A stretch of 64,000 nucleotides of DNA from Pseudeuparius sepicola (lineage: Eukaryota > Arthropoda > Insecta > Coleoptera > Anthribidae): assembly GCA_963920635.1 (NCBI GenBank), contig OY987298.1, forward strand, positions 24,964,647 through 25,028,646, given 5' to 3'. A program made the position numbers and the translations under genes. The notes under the pieces were generated by a model. It did no database searches. It saw only the letters and a program-made list of their open reading frames with translations, and was not told the DNA's origin. This document shows, one piece after another, positions 22,690-33,761 of this stretch (position 1 is the first letter of the stretch; every line of letters begins with the position of its first letter).

Positions 22690-24421
22690 CTGCCGTGCTA
22701 AGCTGAAGCGTCCTAACTGAATAAAAGTTAGTTTCGAGATATTTACGTTTAACTTTTTTTTTATATGCCACCTCTTAGATTTTGGTTAAATGATCCAAAA
22801 TTTTAGGTAGAGTATGTTAATCGGCAAACAATTCTATCATCATTTTAGCTATCTAATTAACTTAAGCAGATATTAGACTTTTGAAAGATAGGACAATTTT
22901 ATTTAGTAAACTTTAAATGAATTCGTGTCATCTACTGATAGGACAAAGTTATATAATAATTATTATTTATTCAAATATAAATAAGTATGTATATAAATTC
23001 AGATGAAAAACTACCCGCGGCCATCATTATTCTGACACAAGGCCTTCAATTTATTTTTTTTTAATTCAAATAAAATTCAAAATCTACATATACACAAAAA
23101 ATATGAGATAAAACTGATTTTTTTGTATGCAGGGTGTCCGCAAACTACACCGTGAACGCGTGACAAATGATAGGAAATGCGATTTTAAGAACTTTTTTTA
23201 AATGTAAACATTTATCTGCTGATGCTTTGTTTTCAATAGAGGTACAGCATGTTAAAATTAACTTATTGAAACGATTTTTATAAATTATATCATACAAAAC
23301 GATTATTAACCCAACATTTTTGTATGACAGCTGAAAAAGTCATTTGTTCATGGCCACTAATTATTGATCATAGTTCCAAAGCCTTCTATGGATTTTTTAT
23401 GTTTTTAAGAAATAATGTAGATATGTACTTATTATTAATGTTTTTCAGTTAAAATTTCAATTTTAGATGGAGTCTCTTTTCAGTAAATTTGAGACATTTT
23501 CTGTTTAGAACAATTGATTGTGGATTGCAGAACTATTTCCGTTTACTTATATAAAAAATCCATAGGCGTAAACGTTATTTTGAAAAACGGAAACTCGCAT
23601 TACCCTTACGCAAGCCACTGGCGCTTTAAAAATTCCTGCATTACTTTGTTTTAATATAGCACTTTACGACATTATGATCCCTACCAAAGTTGAAGTCGAT
23701 ATCTTTAGTAATTCCACGTATAATTTTAATAAGTTAATTTTAACACGCTGTATGTTAAAAACAAAGCGTCAGCGGACAAATGTTTATTTAAAAAAAGTTC
23801 TTAGCATCACATTTCCTATCATCTGTTAAGTGTTGTCGGTGTAATTTGCTGTCACCCTTTATAAAAAAATAATATTTTCTCCCATAAAAGTAGGGTTCTC
23901 ACCTCGGTTCTCACTTTTCCATGCATGCAACTGAGTTGCTGCAATAAAATGCATGCATTTAGAACTTGTTCTAATTTACGTGCATTTCCTAGCGCATTTC
24001 TGGTGATTTTTTATGGACGTTTAGTGTTATCAACATATAAGCTATTCTGTCCTATGTCGCGAACTGTTCACACACCAAATAAGTAGGTTTTCCTAAACTG
24101 ATTAGTCCAATCTGCCAGATAGGACCTTTTTGCTTTGTAAACGCATTTAAAAATACTTATGTGTACACAAATAAATGTCCTATATGTGCAGTTAGGACAA
24201 AAGTAGGTATGGAATATTAGTTAGGACAACATATCTTAGTATTTAGTATGATTTTGTAGATAGGACAAAACAAATAGGTACACATAATTGGCGGTTAATA
24301 AAATGAGATAGGACGATTTTCCTTAGTGAATCAGTTAAAGGGGTAGGGTAGGTATCCAAAAATGCATTTAGGACAAAATATCAAATTTTGTCAGTTAGGA
24401 CGCTTCAGCTTAGCACGGCAG
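22690..24421. mobile_element. TIR transposon with subterminal AGGAC motifs, 1732 bp
   Basis: The termini are perfect inverse copies over 31 bp, starting CTGCCGTGCTAAGCTGAAGC. CATT lies on each side (22686-22689 and 24422-24425), a possible 4-bp target duplication. At least ten copies of the word (A/T)AGGAC(A), mostly preceded by GAT or GTT, lie in both subterminal regions (about 22700-22950 and 24050-24400) and face inward or outward. Such clusters are known transposase-binding sites in several superfamilies. A foldback (23130-23860) is nested inside. No transposase frame is seen, so it is non-autonomous. The superfamily is open: a 4-bp duplication would fit Sola or Ginger. Confidence 0.9.
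23130..23860. mobile_element. Foldback element nested in the AGGAC transposon
   Basis: The left arm, CAGGGTGTCCGCAAACTACACCG...GATAGGAAATG, is inverted at the right as CATTTCCTATCATC...CGGTGTAATTTGCTGTCACCC. The arms are about 160 bp with roughly 15-20% divergence. It uses the same CAGGGTG-type ends as the TA foldbacks elsewhere. Confidence 0.85.
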
Positions 24422-24424
24422 CAT

Positions 24425-24880
24425 TCATCTATACCTACATTCCTCCGTGTCCGGTTTTACCTATTCCAGCCGTCCACCCGTCCAAATGAAAACAATAAAA
24501 TGTAAATACTTAGATTTACGCACGGGACGGCGGCGCTGCTGTAAAATTCGGGATCTCGGCATCTACCGGTGGCATTCCGTGGGCGCGAGGCGTGCCCGGA
24601 CTGGGAAACCCATCCGCCCGGTCGATATACGCGTCGCCGCATAAATATTGATGCGGCGTAGGAGAGACACATCTCAGTTCCCAGTACTGCGGGAGTACTA
24701 AAATCACTGCCACCTCGGAATATGAAATCAGCGCCGGGGCAGGGACGGTACGGCACTTTGATTGCTTATTCAGTAGCCCGTAAACCTAAGAGCATGGGTA
24801 GACCGTATACACCTCCTAGACGTATAGAGACCTTGTTCCTGGAAACCCTAGTTCCTAGTTAGCCAATGTTTGACAGGGTA
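24425..24880. other. GC-rich block, unassigned
   Basis: A CpG-rich patch lies at about 24510-24760 between AT-rich repeats, with overlapping open frames on both strands up to 99 codons. No domain or splice pattern is recognised. Confidence 0.35.
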
Positions 24881-24959
24881 ATAAGAATATTATAATATAA
24901 CAATCATAATAACTCTCACCCCACAATACTCTAAACTAGGAGTATACCCCAGAAGCAAC

Positions 24960-25385
24960 TGAATGGTTGTTCGGAGGTGCCGGCGGCCGAAAAAGTGAGC
25001 GCTGTGTGGTAGCCCAAATACGCAGTTAACTTTACGTACTATAGAAATATAGAAACAGGCACAAAACGCGTTGGCTAACTGGTTTTGTCGGCCGGCTCGG
25101 TGGCAGAAGTGCTTTGTTGTCGTATTTCTAAGTTGATGGTAGACGCGACGATGCGCTGAAAAAAATATAATAGGTGTCTTATCACACCGCGTTAAAAATA
25201 AATGATAAACAAAAATGAGTATGTGGTCGCGTGATGCGAGCTTTATTTCTTCGGTATTACGGAGTTCAGAAATTCGGCTTCAATATGCCAATAAATAATA
25301 ACGACTACTCGTATAGGAAATCCCGCAACGCTGTCCGCATTCTTTAGAAACTGATTCTTTCCTGCGTTGAACTATATTCCTCGGG
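24960..25385 (+). repeat. Dispersed repeat, copy 2 (partner at 8985-9440)
   Basis: Aligned directly with 8985-9440 through GTGGTAGCCCAAATACGCAG, ACAGGCACAAAACGCGTTGG, GGTAGACGCGACGATG and TTCAGAAATTCGGCTTCAAT. A 20-bp deletion and a small ATAGAA duplication distinguish it from copy 1. Confidence 0.85.
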
Positions 25386-26205
25386 TTAGAACAAAAATTT
25401 TTTTGTCATAATACCGACAACTACTCTCTGTTTTTATTATTGGAGAAAAAAATTAAAAATTGCATAGGTAATTCAAGAACAGTAGAAGAAAATTCTAGAT
25501 ACACAATTTTACATAATCTATCATTCAAATACATTAGGGTGTTACATATAAAAAAATATGGTTGATTTGTAAAGTTTTCGACCGACGCCCTGTATAAAAT
25601 TTTATGTTTCACTGTAAAAAAGTACAGTTTTGTATCTACTATCTACAACTTTTTTAGGAAACAGTCTGTAAAAAACAATAAAATTATCTTTCAAGTTTTC
25701 GCGTATCTATACAGGTGGTAAAAAAAAGTACTTTCGTTATTATGAATCTAAAATATTTATCTAGGGTTTTTATCGTCAAAGCAATGAACCAAACCTCGAT
25801 GTTATATCTCAGAAATGAGAGAGATGGGCGGATGCTGGACACTCAGGTTGAATGATAATTCGAGACGGTCGAGAAGGTGAATGATATGATAATGGCAATA
25901 TCCAACGAAACAATCTGAATAGACTGACAAATAGGTATAGGTATCTTAGGTATGTTATTAATATTATTGTATTATTTTTACAGCCATGCAATAGTGTATA
26001 GTGTACCATCGAAAGTTCAAGAAAGAAGGACGTAGTAGGTACACTACACAGCCACTTGAGATTTAAATAAAAATAGGCAATTACAAATCACAAAATACGG
26101 CTATCGTGGAGTGAAGATTGCAACATGTCCATAAGATAATAGAACAAGTAAAATATAAATCTTTAGTCTCGGCGTTATGTCAGTTAAGAAATATGTTTTT
26201 TATTG
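25386..26205. other. No identifiable feature apart from a CGCCCTGTA end
   Basis: GACGCCCTGTATAAAATTTTATG at about 25582 looks like the terminus of a TA-type foldback, similar to ones at 15538 and 31795. I could not pair it with an opposite arm. The small open frames are unrecognised. Confidence 0.35.
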
Positions 26206-27490
26206 TAGTGTCACCTGTCACTCCCTGTCAGTTGATTTTACAAGAAATTTACCACCAGAATTAATTTGTGTAGTGCGGGTAGTGCTATCGTCGCCAAATT
26301 ACTATGACGAGGCAGTGTGTCTGGCGTCAGCTTTTTTATAAATTTGTTTTGTTTGTGAAAAAATTAAACAATTCTCTAAAAGTTCGAAGTGAAGAATCGT
26401 TCCTTTACAATTTCAAGCCTCAAGATGCCTAGAACCGCCGCTAATCGACGAAATTAAAGTTTAGTAGCAAATTCATGTGTTATCCGATATTAAGTTGCGC
26501 TTGCGGTATTTTTTTTTGCAATACACAGGGTGGACAAAAAAATACAAAAAAGGTTAAATTTCTTTTTTTTACTAGGTGGCTGTGACTTTAAATTTTACAT
26601 CCACCTTTGATTCCAAACAACTTTTGTAAGTAACTTTTTACCGTATTTTAAAAAATAAAGGTACTTTACTCTTGACTTATTTTGACATTTTTGAATCTAC
26701 CTCGTATCCAAAAAGAGATATTTAAATTTTGATATGTGCGTTTTGAATTTGAAATGATGCATCAACTTTTATCAAGAATACAATTTTTTGAGAAAAATAA
26801 TAAAAAAGTTTTCTATTTGTGTCCAACTGTAAGTCAAATCGTAATAATAACTTAAAGTAGCTAGGCTTTCTTTGCTTGACGGCAGGCGGTCAACTTGTAT
26901 TCGTTTTGGGCTTTCCAAAGGACGAAAATTTAAAAATAAAATGATTACGGGCCAATTGCATAGACAAACTAAAGTACCCTTTAAAATTAAAGACGCTTTC
27001 TAACATTCCAAACATTGTTTAATATTGTTGTAAAAGTTTCTTTACATAATATTAAAGTCAAAATATATTTGACCCTAACTGCCATTTCAATCACAAGAGA
27101 TATTATTCTCCTTCACAACATGCAGTTCGCTTGTTTGTATTTTTATGAAAATTTAACATAAGGAAACATAGGTAGTCGTCATTTGCCTGATGGAGCACTT
27201 TTACTATATTATTTGTCGAAAATGTACCTATCCACACCAGGAATCGTACTGATTATAAATACTTATACTTCTGAATATATTTTGTTACTTGTTACTGCTT
27301 TTATTGTCTGTTAAAGAAACGTACCTAAATGCATCTAATTATAATTAAAAAGAGGGTTGAACATTTATTAGAAAAGATAAACTAAGCCAAAGTGAAGACT
27401 GCTCTATACTGCATGGACCCGTTGAAACGTCCCGCTGCGGCGTTGCCACATGTTTGCACCGGGATTGTAAGCTTTTGAAGGTTGTGGTAG
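26205..27490 (+). repeat. Dispersed repeat, copy 2 (partner at 12775-14140 and 14400-14560)
   Basis: It matches copy 1 from 'ccctgtcagttgatttt' to 'ggttgtgg'. It lacks the mariner found in copy 1. It carries instead a foreign segment at about 26440-26865 that starts in 'cgctaatcgacg' and includes an ACAGGGTGG end at 26525. GAACCGC at 26434 is followed only after that segment by the homologue of 'gaagctttctctgcttgac'. Confidence 0.9.
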
Positions 27491-27579
27491 TGTACCTACA
27501 ATTTAACAATTTTTGACAATTTTCGTCCAGAATAATTAAATTGTTAATTGTGTTTTTTCCTTCAGTTGCAGATATCATT

Positions 27580-27795
27580 GGGTGGTATGAATAAAAACGA
27601 AGTACCTACTTGCTACTACTACAAGTATTAGTATCTTCTACCTAGTATTTACTTTACAACGAAGTAGATACTACATTTCCGTAGTTCTCTGACACTACGG
27701 AAATGTAGTATCTACTTCGTTTTAAAGTAAATACTAGGTAGAAGATACTAATACTTGTAGTAGTAACAAGTACTTCGTTTTTATTCATACCACCC
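27580..27795. mobile_element. Near-perfect hairpin MITE, 216 bp
   Basis: GGGTGGTATGAATAAAAACG at the left is exactly inverted at the right end, and arms of about 103 bp pair almost completely around a loop of about 10 nt (TTCTCTGACAC). ATT lies on both sides (27577-27579 and 27796-27798), possibly a 3-bp duplication as in Harbinger-like elements. The low arm divergence implies a recent origin. Confidence 0.85.
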
Positions 27796-28640
27796 ATTAT
27801 ATCGGTATTCTAAGTACTGTGCAAAACCACTATTTAGATTTTTTCGAGATTGTCTTTTTTTTTTCGTTTTTGTGTGCAGAAGGTTCTCTAAGTAGGCATG
27901 TGATAATGGATCACCGTATTTGGCGGCTCCATCTGTTTAATGCAGAGACAAGGGACATCAAATTATCATCAGGAGAGACGAGAGCGAGTCCCGATTTGTC
28001 CAAGGGAAGAGACGCACGCGGTATCAGATGTCGGCGCATCCCACGCGATGGCAATAAAGTAATGGACCCCAAATTACGTGAAATTAGGGGGCACACCTCG
28101 AAAACGGACTACTACCATCCCCATAATAATAGCCATCCGTCTATATATCGGATATACTCCGTGAAATTGTACAGGGAACATACGAATCTCAAATCTCAGA
28201 TAAATAACCCAATTAAAAGGTAAATCATATTTTAGCATAGCTGGGAAAGAGTGATAAGGCGGGATATAGCATTTAAACCTTAGAGGGCGGGTCTAAAAAA
28301 CGCAGGAATTTTTATTTATTTTACAGTTTTCTGTAATCTCAACGCAACAATAACACGGTAATCCAACAAAAACAAATTAATTTAGTTATTAGTTTTTATA
28401 TAAAATTTCATGCAAAATATTTGGTGGTGTGAGATTGCAGCAATCTCTCTGAACGCTAAGTGTAATTTTGTGTATGGTAGGACAAATGTTTACAGTTATG
28501 TTATTTGTAGTGCTAAGTGCTAAATGTTTAAATTTTATATTAAATTATCGTATAATATGCTTTCTTCTGTTCTGAGGTTAATTGAGGGAGTAGAGGAAGT
28601 CCATGTAACGTCAGTTTTTTTTTTCGAATTTCAATTGTTT
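27796..28640. other. Unassigned stretch with a 134-codon open frame
   Basis: The plus-strand open frame at 27819-28223 has no domain I recognise, and an antisense frame overlaps it. The block at about 27930-28100 is less AT-rich than its surroundings. I cannot say whether this is an exon, and no function is proposed. Confidence 0.3.
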
Positions 28641-28649
28641 TGAGCTTTA

Positions 28650-29160
28650 AAAATGTACCTAAATAAAAAATAAAACTTTTTATAAACAAGCTTTTTGAGC
28701 CATGTACTAAAACGAATAAAATAAGTTTAGGTTTTCGTTAAGATAATTCAATGCCAAATTGCGACGAGTTTTTGTAAATTCAAAAAGGCGAATTGTAGAG
28801 AAATACTTTGGCAAGTAGGTACTTGCTTATCAACCAATCACTGTCCAATAAATTTAATTTATTTAATTTATTTAACTTATTCTATTCGTTTTAGTACATG
28901 GCTTAAAAATAAAAGCTTCTTTTTTAAAAGGTTTTTTATTTTTTATTTTATTTTGTGCTTTCTAGTATCTATTTGATTCCCATGTCAGGGGGGTGGTAAA
29001 GAAAGTTAGTACGCCATCTTGGGGCAACTGTCATATTGAATTTAATATGTCGTCACTTTACCGTACCTTATCATCTTGTACTCGTCAAACCCTTTCATTT
29101 GATACCCATGTCAAGTATAGGTGGTGAATAAATATATGTAATCCGCCATATTGGGTCGCC
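28650..29160. repeat. Inverted repeat related to the interior of the hAT at 11097
   Basis: The arm with 'aacaagctttttgagccatg' and TACTAAAACGAATAAAATAA (28690-28720) is inverted at 28870-28935. The following sequence (CCCATGTCAGGGGGGTGG, 'catcttgg', 'atgtcgtcact', 'actcgtcaaaccctttcatt') is the inverse of 11480-11660 inside the hAT element. It is a dispersed repeat, perhaps a LINE 3' tail. Confidence 0.7.
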
Positions 29161-30645
29161 TTTTAATAACTCCTTTTAAAAATCAATAATCTTAATTTAC
29201 CCCAAGAAATAAATTTCTTAAGGTACCTATATTCTTTCACTATAGACATAATGTGGCCCTTTGAGAGGACACGAGACTTATATACAAACTTGTACCTATT
29301 TTTACTTCCACTTCACTCAAGGAGTTCTGAGTGTCTGTCTGTCTTTTCTGTAAAAGAAAAAGAGTACATACTTTTATAGTTACTGCATACTTAAATCATT
29401 ATAATTCCACAATTATTAACAACGAAAAAAATTTTTCACCAATTGACTCTGTAGTAATATTTTTTGATAATATTAGATTATTTAGATTTTTTTATTCATT
29501 TAAACTGTGTGACCTTAAAATTCTTAAAAATTTTCACCTGTAGCGCAAACAAGAAAAAATAAATTTCTTTTTATTTTTTAATTTATGGACTTGCTCCTGA
29601 GTATTGTTTTCGATCTATTATTGTGATATCCACAAACAAATTGGAATCAAAATCAAAATAATATATATGACGGAAGTCATTTAGGCACTGGACTGAACTT
29701 TCTTAATATTTCACTTCACGATTTAAGTTTTTAAAGACTTTTATTTGGTACTTCGTATAACAACTTATTGTTGAGCTAGTAAATTTATACAATAATCGCT
29801 CATTGTTGATATCGACTATTTATTTATACGCACTCCTTATACAATACTTACAAAACTATAACATTTATACAACGAAACGCTCTAATATAAATAAAAACTG
29901 TGCAAAATTAATACGCATATATTTTTAGCTTTGTTTGTCCTACTGACTTCATTGGAATCGGCTGTCGACTTTAACTAAACTATTTAAAAAACATTTAACA
30001 TCGTTTCTTAAAAACAAGGATGTAGAAGAACGAGCAGCCCATAATCTTCATTTCTTTACATACGTTATTATATTGTTACTATAACCTGACAAGATAAGCC
30101 CACGCATTTCGGATATGGGTCATCGAGCGCTAAAGAGTTGTCCTATACTATATCCAAGTTACAGAGGCAGTGAATCAAAACATTGGCCACCACGGGGTCG
30201 CGATGTGACCTATTCTCTTATTGGTCTGGCCGTCGTAAAATCTCAAGTGTTTAGGCGGCGAGTGGAATGCAGGGCCGGCTCTTCCCTCAGTCGAGTTTCC
30301 TGAATAGGTATAGGATCGCGCGTAGACTTGTTGCAGAATCTCATATATTAGTCCGATCCTGGCAATCGATCGCAATGTGTTCATGTGATTTTGTTTATAT
30401 CTACTGCCACTGAAAGTCGGTTTTTGTGGGTTTGAGATTGAAACACATAATAATTTTGGTGTGTTATGCAGTTAGTAGTTATGGGTTGTTCAAGAGAAAA
30501 TTGTAGAAAAGGTACAAATATCCACGAGAACAACAGAATTTGCTCAAATGAGAAATAAATAACATATTTTGTATAGAAAAATAATTATTATTGGGAAACT
30601 GATAAATAGGTAGATGAAAGTCAATTAGTCAATGATGATTTGTAA
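29161..30645. other. No identifiable feature
   Basis: AT-rich noncoding DNA. The short open frames at 29331-29543 and 30115-30384 are unrecognised. CAGGGCCGGCTCTTCCC at about 30270 resembles a hAT terminus, but no partner end or duplication was found. Confidence 0.45.
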
Positions 30646-30647
30646 GT

Positions 30648-30944
30648 ACTTATATAATAATATAATAATATAATAATATAATAATATAATAATATAATAA
30701 TATAATAATATAATAATATAATAATATAATAATATAATAATATAATAATATAATAATATAATAATATAATAATATAATAATATAATAATATAATAATATA
30801 ATAATATAATAATATAATAATATAATAATATAATAATATAATAATATAATAATATAATAATATAATAATATAATAATATAATAATATAATAATATAATAA
30901 TATAATAATATAATAATATAATAATATAATAATATAATAATATA
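30648..30944. repeat. (TATAATAA)n microsatellite, about 37 copies
   Basis: A pure 8-bp period runs over almost 300 bp with essentially no interruption. The 108-codon reading frame across it, a repetitive Ile/Leu/Tyr polymer, is a by-product of the repeat. Confidence 0.98.
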
Positions 30945-30961
30945 AGCCCATTATTGTACGA

Positions 30962-31610
30962 TTGCCTCAGATAATATGGGCCCGATCATTGTTATTAAAA
31001 AAAATTGTGGTTAATTTTTAATTTTTTAATAGGTAAAACACGTCCCACGAAATCCTAAGGAACCGCTCTTAGAAATTGCTTGTCTTTTCTCATTTTTTGA
31101 TTTTCGGGGACACCGGAAGCATCTGCACCTCACCTGAAGACTTGAGGGAAGCTTTAAAAATTCCGACCCCAGAGCCCCGAGCAGAAATAACTTAGCTTGT
31201 AGCTCGGCGAAACGGGGCAATTTCTGACAGTTTTCGGACTTTGGCTTTTAGGTGACGGGAAGTGCCGACCAATCACGTAAAAAAGATGCGTCCCACCTGC
31301 ATTGGTAGTTTTTTTTGCCGAAAATCCTTAATAACTCGAAAACGGGAAATAATTTACTTGAAAAAGTATCGTTAGATATGTTGACCCGTTCTCCGGCCAT
31401 CTTGCCGTACCGTCAGATCTACCGAAAAACATGTTTGAAAAAATTTTGAGAGTAGATTTGAACTTCTTTAAATAACAATGATCGGGCCGATATTAATTGA
31501 GGCAACCTACTCGCTTCAAGCAAAGAAATATACTGTCTACATTTTACATAACATCTTATTCTATAATCTTATGAGAGTTGAAATCATGCGGCCGGCTCTC
31601 ATACTAAATT
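30962..31610 (-). mobile_element. TIR repeat, inverted relative to 14560-15390
   Basis: The ends TTGCCTCAGATAATATGGGC (30962) and GCCGATATTAATTGAGGCAA (about 31505) are imperfect inverse copies of about 40 bp. The interior and the flank to 31610 match 15390-14560 in inverse orientation. The (TATAATAA)n microsatellite ends directly at its left edge. The homology continuing past the right TIR means the mobile unit may be larger than the TIR-bounded part. Confidence 0.7.
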
Positions 31611-31684
31611 CTTTATTCAATGATCATGATACCTAATAATCAATGAATAAATACAAGTGTGATTGTGAGACTATATATACTATA

Positions 31685-32417
31685 CAGGGTGAGTCGAAGT
31701 TAAACCGCCATACTCAAAATTTGAGTAGTATTTTTAAAAATAAATGGGGTTCTTCATATAACATTTTGTCCAAAAACGCTTCGTTTTCGACATACAGGGC
31801 GTCAAAGTTTTCTTTTAAAAACAGAAAAAAATAGTATTTTCGGTTCCATTTATTCTATCGAGTTGAAAATTGCTACTTTTATGTTTTCTGGGACGGCGAT
31901 TATGAATTTTCTATCAACTTTCTTCTAGCCTCTAGAGGGCGTTGGCTACGTCGTTACTTTCGAACAAAAGTGTTTTAAACTTTTTTGTCGTTGAAAAATC
32001 TGCATTTTAGAGAGCGGAATATTAAATTACATTCGATTTTGAACCAAAAATGTTTCTGTAAAAATACGAAAACCTTAACCGTTTTCGTGAAAAACGCAAT
32101 TTTGTGTCGCGGTGCGCGTGAATTCGAAAAAATTAAAATTTCGTAGTAGGCTGAGAAATGGGATTTATTCATTTGGAATTCTTTATTTACAGTAGGTATT
32201 GTCCTAAATTAACAATTTTTGTGAAATTAGTAACCCACAATTGTTTTCAAAGCCTACTAAACGTTGAAGCTCTTTTTCTCTGTTTTTGCTAATAACGTTG
32301 TCTTGGTTAAAGTTCTTTTTATTACTAATTTCACAAAAATTTATTTTTAAAAATAAATTTATTTTTAAAAATACTACTCAAATTTTGAGTATGACGGTTT
32401 AACTTCGACTCCCCCTG
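31685..32417. mobile_element. TA-type foldback element, 733 bp
   Basis: TA precedes CAGGGTGAGTCGAAGTTAAA at the left, and TTTAACTTCGACTCCCCCTG is followed by TA at the right. The outer arms (about 60 bp) include ACTCAAAATTTGAGTAGTAT and its inverse. An inner pair (ATTTTTGTGAAATTAGTAA and its inverse, 32215-32340) makes a second, nested stem. Confidence 0.85.
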
Positions 32418-32419
32418 TA

Positions 32420-33240
32420 TACTATAAGATGAGAAAAGTATTTTCTTTAGGTTTAAAATATATTTTTGAATAAAAATTAACAGTAGAGCCCGTCATGAAA
32501 AAAGAAATTATATTTTAAAATTGTTAAAAAAATGTCCCCAACAAGGAATACAAGGGATTCTAAATAGCTTTCAGTAGTTTATCCCAAGGTGAAACCTCTG
32601 CCCTCTGCCTCTCCTGCCTATAACGTTGGGAATAGAGAGGATGATGCACCTACGGTGATTAGATTGTGATGTGGAGAGATCAAGTTGGCCGGCTGCCACG
32701 AACAGCTGTCGCGTTTTGGCTCGTTCGCTCGTTGTTGGGACCACGCGATGGGAAATTTTTCCGCCACGTGCCCATCACGGCCGCCTTTGCTTTTCATTAA
32801 TTGGAAACGAGAGTCGATGAGTCTGCGTTTTTTATTTTAATCTAAAACCATAATACGCTACGGCTACGTTTTACGCTATCTACTAACGAGGTGAAAGATC
32901 AGCACGGAAAGATGAGACACGTTTGTTTACAATAATTGTGTAAAGGTGTAATGTGTCATTTCCGTAGAAGCAGAGATGATTTATGTATGTTGGTGCAGTG
33001 CTCATTTCAATTTGGATGTACAGGTTGATTCAAAACTATGTCGCAATAATTATATCTATATTGTTTCACAACCAATGCCAAATATCTTCGTAACGAAGCG
33101 TTTTTGGACCCATTATTTGACCCTTGACTCAGAAGTCCGTTTTTGAAAGGATGCCGCTCGGTTTGAATTACCTACCCTGCATAATTATAATAAAAAAAGA
33201 TTTACAAATAATAAATTATGTTTAGTAGCATATCAGGTAA
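32420..33240. other. No identifiable feature
   Basis: Mixed composition with a moderately GC-rich patch near 32570-32830. No repeat, RNA or open frame can be supported. Confidence 0.5.
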
Positions 33241-33246
33241 AGGAAA

Positions 33247-33325
33247 AAAATGCACTCCAGCCGGGACTTGAACCCGGGACTCCTACTGTGGCCTGCAACA
33301 GCCATACGATCATCAGCAGCTTTAT
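33247..33325 (-). repeat. tRNA-derived SINE head or tRNA pseudogene
   Basis: On the minus strand CCGGGTTCAAGTCCCGG forms a perfect T arm with a B-box (GGTTCAAGTCC). An anticodon-arm-like GGCTGTTGCAGGCC and a variable loop ACAGTAGGAG come upstream. The A-box and acceptor stem are degenerate, so it is not a functional tRNA gene. Confidence 0.6.
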
Positions 33326-33761
33326 TTTGTTGAGTAGATATATGTTGACAAGGGCGTAGATAGCTTTTTCTTCCGGGGGTGGTAATGGTAATACCTAATA
33401 TTTATAGTTCGTCTCTTCCCCAATTATTAGGTTTTATTGCGATTTTATAGGTGGGTATGGGTAGGTATGCATAAGTAAAGACTGTTATAAAGCCAAATAA
33501 AACGAACACTAGTAATATATTGAATAACAAAATGTATAGGTACTATATATTTAAAACAAAGAACAATGAAACAAACTCAACATAAAAAATGATAAAAAAT
33601 ATAAAAATAAAATATATACTTTTTCTTTGATGAAAACAGAAACAAAACAAAAAAATAACAAGAAAAGAACCAGTCTTTAAAAAAACCTAATCTTAAAAAA
33701 CATTTATAAACTAAAAAAATCAGTCAAAATATAAAAAATATATCCACACATAAACCAGTTT

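Noticed and set aside
27819..28223. 134-codon open frame as a gene
   Set aside because: No recognisable domain, and an antisense frame overlaps it. Evidence is insufficient.
30625..30951. 108-codon frame rich in Ile, Leu and Tyr
   Set aside because: A direct translation of the TATAATAA microsatellite.
33247..33325. Functional tRNA gene
   Set aside because: The T arm is good, but the acceptor stem and A-box do not form, so it is treated as a SINE head or pseudogene.
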